Shown here: positions 1 to 7,751 of the stretch, one piece after another
Numbering within the stretch: position 1 is the first letter of the stretch
Layout: each line of letters begins with the position of its first letter
Assembly: GCF_030407495.1 (NCBI RefSeq)
Contig: NZ_JASDDG010000024.1
Span: 1-64,000 of the forward strand
Direction of reading: 5' to 3'
From: Arthrobacter sp. APC 3897
GTDB taxonomy: Bacteria; Actinomycetota; Actinomycetes; Actinomycetales; Micrococcaceae
DNA: 64,000 nucleotides
Notes under the pieces: generated by a model
Seen by the model: the letters and a program-made list of their open reading frames with translations, nothing else
Told to the model about the DNA's origin: nothing
The model's database searches: none
Translations under genes and position numbers: made by a program

Positions 1-140
1 CTTTCCATCCCCTCCCCCTGGGCTGCCCCGCCTGTCCCTTGGCCCCATCGAGTGTCCCGTTAGCGCGGCTTTCCGCGCGTCGTTCACACGTCGTCGGCAC
101 AGTCGATGGCTCAAAGCGGCAGCGTCTGTCCGGTCGAACG

Positions 141-1073
141 TTAGCCGCGCCAGCCGTTGTCGCGAAGAGCCCTGCGGATCGGATCCACAACGACTGCGGA
201 GCCGCGGCGCAGCTGCAGCCGGTTGACTTTTATTTGGCGCCATCCAGCCAGCGCGGTGAGGGCGTCGCGTTCGTTGTCCAGCGCCTGCTGCTCCGGTGTC
301 AGATGATGCAGGCCGTCGTACTCGACACAGACCCGATACTCACTGCTGCCCAAATCGGTCCACACAGGGCGGTGCGTCCGGGCCGGGTCTATTCGGCAGT
401 TCACGCTGAACTCCGGCAGGTGCTCGCGCATCATCATGAGCCTGAGACGGGTTTCCGGCGGAGAATCGACTCCGACGCGTGTCAGCTCCAGCGCTTCTTC
501 GAGCCGCCGCAGGTAACGAGTGCCGCGAAGAGAAGACGTATACGCGTGCAGCTCAGCGAGGGGGACTTTGGCGACGCGCGGATCACCGAAGTCCCGGCGG
601 TGCTCGCTGACCATCCAGTCCGCGGCCACAACCAAATCCTCGATACCCAGCTGTCCCGCCATGTCAACCCATGTACGGGCGATGCTGGTGACGGGTAAAC
701 CGCCAACCCGGACAACCTCCGTCGCCCGGAGGCTGCGCCGATGGCCGTGAATTCCGTTCCGGCGTATTGCGGCGCTTGCGGCGGGCCGGGTGAGGTGCAG
801 CATGTCCCCGCTCTGCAGCCAAGGAGGCAGCGGCATCCCGTGGAGCATCGCAGCAGTCTCATCGCTGGCCACAGCATCCGGGAGGAGAACAAGATGCGGG
901 TGCACCTGTTGAAGGAGAGTCTGCTCGACTCCGGCCGGAGCACGGACCCCGCGGCTCAGGGTTGTGAGGTCACGGGCCCGGGTTCTTCCGCGGGAAACCC
1001 CGCAGGCGTCGGATTCAGGCAGGGCAAAGGAGCGTCTGGTCAAAGCGGGAGGGAGACTTGAAGCGTTGCGCAT
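141..1073 (-). CDS. DUF559-type endonuclease-fold protein (AbiEi-like N-terminus)
   Basis: This 310-residue protein has the layout of the actinobacterial type IV toxin-antitoxin AbiEi / DUF559 group. An N-terminal part (HLVLLPDAVASDETAAMLHG, then GLPVTSIARTWVDMA) is followed by a C-terminal Vsr/PD-(D/E)XK-like region with SSEYRVCVEYDGLHHL and W-R-x-I-K-V-N. The VEYDG-H pattern is the usual DUF559 signature. The start at 1073 gives a sensible N-terminus; an in-frame upstream start at 1154 would only add low-complexity residues. No partner toxin gene lies next to it. The family is usually a stand-alone gene of unknown function, possibly a nuclease. The family assignment is from motif recognition only. 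Confidence 0.6.
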   Translation of the reverse strand: MRNASSLPPALTRRSFALPESDACGVSRGRTRARDLTTLSRGVRAPAGVEQTLLQQVHPHLVLLPDAVASDETAAMLHGMPLPPWLQSGDMLHLTRPAASAAIRRNGIHGHRRSLRATEVVRVGGLPVTSIARTWVDMAGQLGIEDLVVAADWMVSEHRRDFGDPRVAKVPLAELHAYTSSLRGTRYLRRLEEALELTRVGVDSPPETRLRLMMMREHLPEFSVNCRIDPARTHRPVWTDLGSSEYRVCVEYDGLHHLTPEQQALDNERDALTALAGWRQIKVNRLQLRRGSAVVVDPIRRALRDNGWRG

Positions 1074-1387
1074 GCATCGACGGTTGCACCGCTGAACCTG
1101 GTTGCACGCTGACAGGCCGGCCTGGTGGACTTCGTGCGGGCCGTCGCGCCTCATAGCGAACTGTGCAGGAACAATTGAGCAGGTGTGGGCAGCGATGCGT
1201 CCCTGCCCAGTGTCGACGTCGTGCTGATTCGAGCAGTCGAAAGCAGAGAAAGTGACGTTCCGAACGGCCTATTGCGGGGTGACCTGCACTCTCGGCGCAG
1301 TGGCGGGCGGGATACGGGCGAAAGCTCCACACCCGACGCACCTCACACACCGTGCGGAACACAAACCTGCCTCGTAGAATCATCGGC

Positions 1388-2062
1388 ATGACCCCGGGAA
1401 CCCTGCTGGCCGTGTGCCGCGTCCACGAGCTGCTGCCCACCACCGACTCCACCGGTGTAACGGCAATCGACAAGCGTCCCGCCGCCGGGCCCGTGAAAGT
1501 TCACGGCCTGGGTTTGACCGGGGACATCCAGGCCAGCCGTAAACACCACGGCGGGGAGTCCAAGGCCGTGTACGCCTATTCGCAGGACGACGCCGACTAC
1601 TGGGCAGGCGAACTGGGCAGAGACATTCCTCCGGGGCTCTTTGGTGAAAACCTGCGGCTCGCGGGCCTTCCGGTATCCGAGGCCGTCATCGGTGAACGGT
1701 GGCAGATCGGGGACCGGACCGTCCTGGAAGTGACCTGTCCGCGCACGCCCTGCCGGAATTTTGCCCAGCGGATGAAGCAGCCAGGCTGGGTGAAGCGGTT
1801 TACGGCGGCCGCCCGGACGGGAACCTACCTGAGTGTTGTCCGCAACGGGACCATCAGCGCGGGAGACCCGGTGACCGTTCTCCGGCGGCCGGAACACGGC
1901 GTGACTTCCGGCGACGTTTTCCGCGGGCTGAGTCCAACCCAGGCCGCACTGCTGACGGAGGCGGAGTCTGCCGGGGGACTGGTACTGTCCCCGGAAATCA
2001 GGAAAGTCCTGCACACCCTGAAAACGCGGCAGTCCCGGGAAACCGCGGTGTCCTTCACATAA
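1388..2062 (+). CDS. MOSC domain-containing protein
   Basis: A 224-residue protein of the YiiM-like MOSC family. Landmarks are the N-terminal KVHGLGLTGDIQASRKHHGG segment, YSQDDADYWAGELG, the FGENLR motif, and TCPRTPCRNFAQRM, which carries the conserved cysteines used for sulfur or molybdenum-ligand handling. MOSC proteins occur in molybdenum-cofactor enzymes such as mARC and in detoxification of N-hydroxylated compounds; this one is a stand-alone domain. ATG 1388 is preferred over 1352 because the family begins near MTPGTLLAVCRV. It is divergent from the DUF559 gene, with 314 bp between the starts in which I see no gene. The precise substrate cannot be read from sequence. Confidence 0.8.
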   Translation: MTPGTLLAVCRVHELLPTTDSTGVTAIDKRPAAGPVKVHGLGLTGDIQASRKHHGGESKAVYAYSQDDADYWAGELGRDIPPGLFGENLRLAGLPVSEAVIGERWQIGDRTVLEVTCPRTPCRNFAQRMKQPGWVKRFTAAARTGTYLSVVRNGTISAGDPVTVLRRPEHGVTSGDVFRGLSPTQAALLTEAESAGGLVLSPEIRKVLHTLKTRQSRETAVSFT

Positions 2063-2479
2063 ACCACAAACCCCGCCGCACACCTGCAGAGACACTGCAA
2101 AACCAGGGAAGCGGGCGCCCCGGGAAGCCGGAGGAAACTGCGGATGACGGGCCCGTGTGCCCAAGCTCACCGGCAACTGTGGACGGGCCGCCCCCGGTAT
2201 GCCGTACACTTGAAACATCCCCCACTCCGGTATTCCCTTATTTTCCTGCGGTTTCTGACCGTTTGGTACGTTGTGTTGGGGCCCGCATTCTCGAATGCGG
2301 GCAGATTCATCTTTTGGGAGCGCCGGCAAAGAAATCGTCACACCGGCCACGCCTCACAATCCAGTGAAATTGGCCTACAGCTGTGACGGAAAGTCCTGCC
2401 ATGGGATTGCAACAGCGCCGGACTTACGTCCTGCGGCCTATACCGGCCGCGCGGTCCCAATGAATGAGGATTAATTCTT
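2063..2479 (+). other. Long 5' region of the DEAD-box helicase gene with a perfect hairpin
   Basis: This 417-bp stretch contains no credible gene. It holds a perfect 10-bp inverted repeat, GCCCGCATTC / GAATGCGGGC, with a 2-nt loop at 2281-2302. An AT-richer patch (2231-2280, TTTGGTACGTTGTGTTG) lies just before it and could include a promoter. A purine-rich GAGGA Shine-Dalgarno at 2466-2470 lies before the TTG start. Long structured leaders are common for cold-induced RNA-helicase genes, but that role is inferred here. The hairpin could instead be a terminator of the MOSC transcript, although no T-tract follows it directly. Confidence 0.45.
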
Positions 2480-4384
2480 TTGCTTGACACTGTAGAAAAC
2501 ACTGACACCGCAGCAACCGCCGCTCCCGAAGCAGCTGAAGAGAAGCAGGTTCTCTTCACCGATCTCGGTCTTGATCCCCGCGTGCTGCAGGCCCTGGTTG
2601 ACGTCGGCTACGAAAAGCCGTCCCCCATCCAGGCAGCCACCATTCCCCTTCTGCTTGAAGGCCGCGACGTCGTCGGCCTGGCGCAGACCGGTACCGGCAA
2701 GACTGCCGCGTTTGCCGTTCCCGCCCTGTCCCTGATGGCCGGCCTGCCCGCCACCAAGGACACCCAGATCCTGGTGCTGGCGCCGACACGCGAACTGGCC
2801 CTGCAGTCCGCCGAGGCCTTCGCTTCCTACGCCAAGCACATGGACGGCTTTACCGTCCTGCCCGTCTACGGCGGCTCCGCTTACGGCCCCCAGCTGGCCG
2901 GCCTGCGCCGCGGCGCCCAGGTTGTTGTCGGTACCCCGGGACGCGTCATCGACCACATCTCCAAGGGTTCCCTGGACCTGTCCAACCTGCAGTACCTGGT
3001 GCTGGACGAGGCCGACGAAATGCTCCGCATGGGCTTCGCCGAAGATGTCGAGCAGATCCTGGCAACCACCCCCGCCGACAAGCAGGTGGCACTGTTCTCC
3101 GCCACCATGCCGGGCGCCATCCGCAAGATCGCCAAGAAGTACCTGAACAACCCGGCGGAAATCACGGTCAAGTCCAAGACCACCACCGGTGCGAACACCC
3201 GCCAGCGCTACGTGCAGGTCATGGGCCCGCACAAGCTGGACGCCATGACCCGCATCCTGGAGAGCGAAGACTACGACGGCGTTATCGCCTTCGTCCGCAC
3301 CAAGATGGCCACCGAGGACCTGGCTGACAAGCTCAAGGCCCGCGGCTACCAGGCTGCAGCAATCAACGGTGACATCCCGCAGCAGCAGCGCGAGCGCACC
3401 GTCGAGGCCCTGCGCAGCGGCAAGATCGACATCCTGGTTGCCACCGACGTCGCGGCCCGCGGCCTTGACGTCGAGCGCATCAGCCATGTCATCAACTACG
3501 ACATCCCGCACGACACGGAGTCCTACGTCCACCGCATCGGCCGTACGGGCCGCGCAGGACGCACCGGCGACGCGATCCTCTTCATGACCCCGCGTGAGAA
3601 GTACCTGCTGCGGGCCATCGAGAAGGCCACCCGCCAGCCCGTTGAGCACATGCAGCTTCCGAGCATCGACATCGTGAACAACAAGCGCCTGGCGAAGTTC
3701 TCCGAGCAGATCACCGAAACCCTGGCGTCCGAAGACGTCTCGGTGTTCCGCGACCTGGTCACCACCTACATCGCTGACCACGACGTCACCGCCGAAGAAG
3801 TTGCTGCTGCGCTGGCTGTCATGGCCCAGGGCGGCCGCCCGCTGCTGATGGAAGAAATTCCGCAGGCTCCGGCCCGCCAGCGCGAGCGCTCCGAAGGACG
3901 CAATGACGGCAACGGATCCCGCGGCCCGACACGCCCGCTGACCGAAGGCAATGCAACGTACCGCATCGCCGTCGGCCGCCGCCAGCGCGTCATGCCCGGC
4001 TCCATCGTTGGCGCCATTGCCAACGAAGGCGGCCTGTCTTCCGCCCAGATCGGCGGCATCGACATCCGCGCCGACCATACGCTTGTAGAGCTCCCGGCGG
4101 ACCTCAGCCAGGACCAGCTGCGCGCCCTGTCCCGCACCCGGATCGGCGGCGAGCTGATTCACCTCGAGCTGGACAACGGCCGCAAGCCGAACCGCGACCG
4201 TGAAAGCGGCGGCTTCAATGACCGCGGTGACCGCGGCGGCTACAAGAAGGATTTCAAGAAGCGCGACGGCGAGCGCAGCTTCGGTGACCGCAGCGGCAGC
4301 GACCGCGGCGGCTTCAAGAAGCGCGACGGCGACCGCGGCGGCTTCAAGCCGGCCGGTACCCGCGCACCGCGTTTCCGCGACTAA
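2480..4384 (+). CDS. deaD: DEAD-box ATP-dependent RNA helicase with C-terminal RNA-binding domain and GDRGG-rich tail
   Basis: A 634-residue CsdA/DeaD-like helicase that unwinds structured RNA, as in ribosome assembly or cold-shock mRNA turnover. Visible motifs are the Q motif (GYEKPSPIQAATIP, about 43-56), Walker A AQTGTGKT (about 68-75), PTREL, TPGR, DEAD (about 176), SAT, and motif VI HRIGRTGRAGR. A DbpA/CsdA-type RNA-binding domain (YRIAVGRRQRVMPGSIVGAI onward) follows at about 490-562. The last 70 residues are a charged tail with repeated RGGFKKRDGD-like units. The TTG start at 2480 is chosen because GAGGA sits 9 nt upstream and the Q-motif region begins soon after. A strong terminator follows the gene. 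Confidence 0.92.
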   Translation: MLDTVENTDTAATAAPEAAEEKQVLFTDLGLDPRVLQALVDVGYEKPSPIQAATIPLLLEGRDVVGLAQTGTGKTAAFAVPALSLMAGLPATKDTQILVLAPTRELALQSAEAFASYAKHMDGFTVLPVYGGSAYGPQLAGLRRGAQVVVGTPGRVIDHISKGSLDLSNLQYLVLDEADEMLRMGFAEDVEQILATTPADKQVALFSATMPGAIRKIAKKYLNNPAEITVKSKTTTGANTRQRYVQVMGPHKLDAMTRILESEDYDGVIAFVRTKMATEDLADKLKARGYQAAAINGDIPQQQRERTVEALRSGKIDILVATDVAARGLDVERISHVINYDIPHDTESYVHRIGRTGRAGRTGDAILFMTPREKYLLRAIEKATRQPVEHMQLPSIDIVNNKRLAKFSEQITETLASEDVSVFRDLVTTYIADHDVTAEEVAAALAVMAQGGRPLLMEEIPQAPARQRERSEGRNDGNGSRGPTRPLTEGNATYRIAVGRRQRVMPGSIVGAIANEGGLSSAQIGGIDIRADHTLVELPADLSQDQLRALSRTRIGGELIHLELDNGRKPNRDRESGGFNDRGDRGGYKKDFKKRDGERSFGDRSGSDRGGFKKRDGDRGGFKPAGTRAPRFRD

Positions 4385-4395
4385 GCAGCCATAGG

Positions 4396-4428
4396 AAAGG
4401 CACCCCCGAATCATCGGGGGTGCCTTTT
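4396..4428 (+). terminator. Rho-independent terminator of the helicase gene
   Basis: AAAGGCACCCCCGA pairs with TCGGGGGTGCCTTTT around a 4-nt loop, and the 3' arm runs into a T-tract. Because the 5' side is A-rich it could also work for the opposing kinase gene that ends at 4476. Confidence 0.9.
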
Positions 4429-4475
4429 CTGTGCGGGACGCCTTTTCAGCGGAGGGCGTTCCAAGCTCCGACGGG

Positions 4476-5849
4476 TCAGGCAGCCGGCATCCGCTGATTC
4501 GCCAGGCGCATTTCCAGGTCATTCATGACGATTGCGGCAAGGTCCTCCAGCGTCCGGACCTCATCGCCGGTGAATTCCCGCGGCTCCCGGTCCAGGACGC
4601 ACAGGGTGCCCAGGTTGTACCCGTCCCGGGTCTGCAGCGGCACGCCGGCGTAGAACTGCAGCCCAAAGTCGCCGGCCACCAGGGGGTTGACCAGCGTCCG
4701 CGGATCAACCCGGGCATCGGAGACAACCCACGCGTCGTCCTGCAGGATTGCCGAGGCGCACAGGCCCGGGTCCCGCCCGATCTGCCGGACGTCCGTTCCA
4801 TAATGGGATTTGAACCAGATCCGGTCCGTATCCACCACCGACACAATGGCCACGGGGACGGAAAACAGCCGGGCAGCCAGCGCGGTGATGCGGTCAAAAG
4901 TGCCGTCCGGGGGAGTGTCCAGCAGGTTGTAGCGGTGCACCGCTTCCATCCGTTCGGATTCATACGCGGGAATCAGCGGCGGATTCATCCGGTGGCGTGC
5001 GCGCGGAGCCACTGCGAGTTCAAACAGGGCCAGTGAAACCTCGTGGGCGGACGGCCTGCTGCGGGGCTCCAGAGCCGTCATGGCTGTCAGGAGCCTCCGG
5101 AACCCTGTCTCAAGGTCCTCGGGGATGGCAGGAGGCCGCAGAAGGCGTGCCACGGCACTTTCCAGGGCGGGTCCCGGATATGCGGGGACGCCGGTAAGGC
5201 ATTGCAGGAGGACCAGGCCCAGCGAATAGATGTCCGATTCGGTGCCCACTGCTTCGCCGCGGGCCTGCTCGGGGCTCATATACGCGGCGGTGCCCGTAAA
5301 TGTTCCGTGCTGCGGCTGGGGTTCCCGCGCAATCAGAGCCACACCGAAATCCGTGAGTTTCGCACGGATGCGGGCGTCGTCACCGCGGTAGTCAAAGAGC
5401 ATGATGTTGGCCGGTTTGACGTCCCGGTGCACCACGTGCGCACCGTGGATGTAATCCAGACCCAGTGCAAGGTCGTAGCCGAGCTGCGCCACCTTCCGCG
5501 GGCAGAGCGGACCGTCCTGGAGGCGGAGCCGCAGATCGGCACCCTGCACCAGTTCCATGACAAGGTACACCTGCTGGATTTCGGGGGTGTACAGGCGGGT
5601 TCCGGCGTCGAGCAGGGTAACCAGGCTGTGGTGGTTGAGCCGGGCCAGGATTTTCGCCTCGGCATCCGCCTGCTGCTGTTCGTGGGGTGTGGCGGCGGAG
5701 GTCCGTACCAGTTTGACGGCTACGTCGCGGCCCAAAAACTCATCCCTGGCGCGGTAAACAGTGCCCATGGAACCGGCACCGATTTGTTTCTCCAAACGGT
5801 AGCGGCCGCCCAGAAGGGCACCGTTCGGGTGCTGCGGCGAATCTGTCAC
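4476..5849 (-). CDS. Soluble serine/threonine protein kinase with C-terminal GAF domain
   Basis: A 457-residue PknB-type kinase joined to a GAF sensor domain. The kinase part (about 16-280) shows the glycine loop GAGSMG (24-29), VAVK with Lys46, the catalytic loop HRDVKPAN (141-148), DFG (167-169) and SPE (192-194) as the APE equivalent. From about 305 the protein resembles stand-alone GAF proteins (YNLLDTPPDGTFDRITALAA, IVSVVDTDRIWFKS, YAGVPLQT, GTLCVLDREPR). There is no transmembrane helix or PASTA domain, unlike PknB. An intracellular ligand or redox cue sensed by the GAF domain is a reasonable inference. It converges with the helicase gene and stands alone. Confidence 0.88.
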   Translation of the reverse strand: MTDSPQHPNGALLGGRYRLEKQIGAGSMGTVYRARDEFLGRDVAVKLVRTSAATPHEQQQADAEAKILARLNHHSLVTLLDAGTRLYTPEIQQVYLVMELVQGADLRLRLQDGPLCPRKVAQLGYDLALGLDYIHGAHVVHRDVKPANIMLFDYRGDDARIRAKLTDFGVALIAREPQPQHGTFTGTAAYMSPEQARGEAVGTESDIYSLGLVLLQCLTGVPAYPGPALESAVARLLRPPAIPEDLETGFRRLLTAMTALEPRSRPSAHEVSLALFELAVAPRARHRMNPPLIPAYESERMEAVHRYNLLDTPPDGTFDRITALAARLFSVPVAIVSVVDTDRIWFKSHYGTDVRQIGRDPGLCASAILQDDAWVVSDARVDPRTLVNPLVAGDFGLQFYAGVPLQTRDGYNLGTLCVLDREPREFTGDEVRTLEDLAAIVMNDLEMRLANQRMPAA

Positions 5850-6035
5850 CTATGCCTGCTTTCTCGAGTTCTAAGCATACTGATAAATGGGGGCACGCCC
5901 TGCTTTGCTGCACCGGTTCCGTGAGGGAAAGGGGCGGGATTCGCCTCCCTTCCGCAGTGGCCTGGATCACTTTATTCGGGCGGTTTTTGGCCGATTTCAT
6001 GTTCTCCAAAAGTGCTGGTAGAGTATTTACTCGTT

Positions 6036-6107
6036 GCCCCGATAGCTCAGTGGTAGAGCGCCATCTTGGTAAGATGGAGGTCCCGGGATCGATTCCCGGT
6101 CGGGGCT
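6036..6107 (+). tRNA. tRNA-Thr (anticodon GGT)
   Basis: A complete cloverleaf: acceptor arm GCCCCGA / TCGGGGC, D arm GCTC-AGTGGTA-GAGC, anticodon arm CCATC-TTGGTAA-GATGG with GGT in the loop, and T arm CCGGG-ATCGATT-CCCGG. CCA is not encoded. Confidence 0.95.
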
Positions 6108-6186
6108 CTGAATGAGAGGGTCCGTGTTGCTAAGGCTGTTTGTTATGCAGAGGCCAATTTAGGGACGCGGGCTTTCCTCATTTAGT

Positions 6187-6260
6187 GGCGGTGTAGCTCA
6201 GTTGGTTAGAGCGCACGACTCATAATCGTGAGGTCGGGAGATCGAGCCTCCCCACCGCTA
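6187..6260 (+). tRNA. tRNA-Met (anticodon CAT)
   Basis: The acceptor arm GGCGGTG pairs with CACCGCT (first pair G-U), followed by a D arm GCTC/GAGC, anticodon arm CACGA-CTCATAA-TCGTG and T arm GGGAG/CTCCC. It lacks the 1-72 mismatch and GGG/CCC anticodon pairs of initiator tRNA, so elongator Met is favoured. A lysidine-modified tRNA-Ile with a CAT anticodon cannot be fully excluded. It follows tRNA-Thr by 79 bp. Confidence 0.9.
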
Positions 6261-6265
6261 CAGAC

Positions 6266-6297
6266 AAAAACCCCCGGTTTTCCGGGGGTTTTTCTTT
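6266..6297 (+). terminator. Rho-independent terminator after the tRNA genes
   Basis: AAAAACCCCCGG pairs with CCGGGGGTTTTT around a TTTT loop, followed by more T residues. It closes the tRNA-Thr/tRNA-Met unit. Confidence 0.92.
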
Positions 6298-6503
6298 TTC
6301 CCGCAGTTCCCCGCCGGTCCCGCAGCATCGGTGTTGCGCCGGACCGGTGCGCCGTGCCCGGTGTGCAGAGCGCCCCGGGGAAGGATAATTCGTCCAAAAC
6401 GCCTGTCCGGGCCTTGTCTAAGCTGGGTGCACCGTCCGGCATGACCGGGAACACAGGGGAAAATCCCTGAAGACGGTCCGCCGGGGAACAGGGGAGCATA
6501 CGC

Positions 6504-7751
6504 ATGGTGAATTCAGCATCGCCGGAGGGACCCGGCGGATCAGCGGCGGGCAGCGCAGCGGAGGCCGCTGGCCAGCGGCCGCTTGACGGGATCCTTGTTG
6601 CGGATTTCTCCCGCGTGCTGGCAGGTCCGCTGTGCACCATGACGCTGGCGGACCTCGGCGCCCGGGTGGTGAAGGTGGAACGCCCGGGCGCCGGTGATGA
6701 CACCCGCAGCTGGGGGCCGCCCTGGTCCGAAACGGGCTCAACGTATTTTGAATCGGTGAACCGGAACAAGGAGTCCGTGTGCCTGGACCTCAGCAACCCG
6801 GACGACCTGCAGGCGGCGCGGGAACTGGCACTGCGTGCAGACGTTCTGGTGGAGAACTTCAAACCCGGGGGACTGGACAGGCTAGGCCTGGGCTACGCCG
6901 AGCTCAGCACTGCGAATCCGGGGCTGGTCTATGCCTCCATCTCCGGCTTCGGAACTGCCGGCGGGCGGGACCTTCCCGGATATGACTTCATCGTCCAGGC
7001 TCTTGGCGGACTGATGAGCATCACCGGGGAGGCCGACGGCGCCCCGTACAAGGCCGGCGTGGCCCTGGTGGACGTGCTGACGGCCAAGGACGCCGCCATT
7101 GCCGTGCTGGCCGCCCTTCAGGCCCGCCGCGCGACCGGGCACGGCAGCCACGTCCAGCTTAATCTGCTCTCCAGTCTGCAGGGAGCCCTGGCGAATCAGG
7201 GGCAGGCCTTCCTGGGGGCCGGAGTGGTCCCGGCCGGAATGGGCAACGCCCACCCGTCGATCGTCCCGTACCAGCTCCTTGAATGCGCTGACGGACCGCT
7301 TGCCGTCGCCTGCGGCAATGACGCCCAGTTCCGCCGCCTGGCCCGGGAGCTGGGAGCGCCGGACCTCGCAGCCGACGGGCGTTTTACTACAAACAGTGCC
7401 CGTGTGCAGCACCGGGAGGTACTGGTGCCGCTGCTGGAGGAGCTGCTGGCCGCGGCCCCTGCCGAGCGGTGGCAGGAACGGCTGACCGGAGCGGGCGTAC
7501 CCGCCGGCAGGGTGGCCGGCATCGATGACGGCATTGCCTACGCCGAGTCACTGGGACTGGAACCCACCATCGAGGTCCGGGACGCCTCCGGGGCAGTGAG
7601 CGGGCGGCAGATGCGGCACCCCGCTGTCTGGGAGCCGCCGCTGGCACCGCGCGTCCAGGCCCCGCCCCGGCTGGGCGAGCACACGGACAGCGTGCTCGCC
7701 TGGCTGCGCGCCGAAGAGACGGCGAAGCAGCCTTCCGATCATCTTTCGTAA
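6504..7751 (+). CDS. CaiB/BaiF (family III) CoA-transferase, probable succinyl-CoA:glutarate CoA-transferase
   Basis: A 415-residue family III CoA-transferase, which moves CoA between carboxylic acids through an aspartyl-CoA anhydride. Landmarks are the opening LDGILVADFSRVLAGPL, VVKVERPGAGDDTR, VENFKPG (116-122), SISGFG and the catalytic-aspartate segment VALVDVLTAKDA (Asp190). The N-terminus is slightly longer than usual. It lies beside a regulator, an aminotransferase and glutaryl-CoA dehydrogenase, so activating glutarate to glutaryl-CoA is the likely job, as for the mammalian SUGCT homologue. Its 3' end overlaps the convergent pucR-type gene by 13 bp. Family assignment is strong; the substrate is inferred from context. 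Confidence 0.85.
   Translation: MVNSASPEGPGGSAAGSAAEAAGQRPLDGILVADFSRVLAGPLCTMTLADLGARVVKVERPGAGDDTRSWGPPWSETGSTYFESVNRNKESVCLDLSNPDDLQAARELALRADVLVENFKPGGLDRLGLGYAELSTANPGLVYASISGFGTAGGRDLPGYDFIVQALGGLMSITGEADGAPYKAGVALVDVLTAKDAAIAVLAALQARRATGHGSHVQLNLLSSLQGALANQGQAFLGAGVVPAGMGNAHPSIVPYQLLECADGPLAVACGNDAQFRRLARELGAPDLAADGRFTTNSARVQHREVLVPLLEELLAAAPAERWQERLTGAGVPAGRVAGIDDGIAYAESLGLEPTIEVRDASGAVSGRQMRHPAVWEPPLAPRVQAPPRLGEHTDSVLAWLRAEETAKQPSDHLS

Noticed and set aside
2471-4522. Long minus-strand open frame opposite the RNA helicase (683 codons)
   Set aside because: It is a GC-driven shadow: low-complexity Ala/Val/Gly-rich translation with no domain, lying antisense to a clear DEAD-box gene.
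6187-6260. Initiator tRNA-fMet or tRNA-Ile(CAT)
   Set aside because: The initiator features (1-72 mismatch, three G-C pairs at the anticodon stem) are missing. tRNA-Ile2 remains possible but is less likely by overall sequence.
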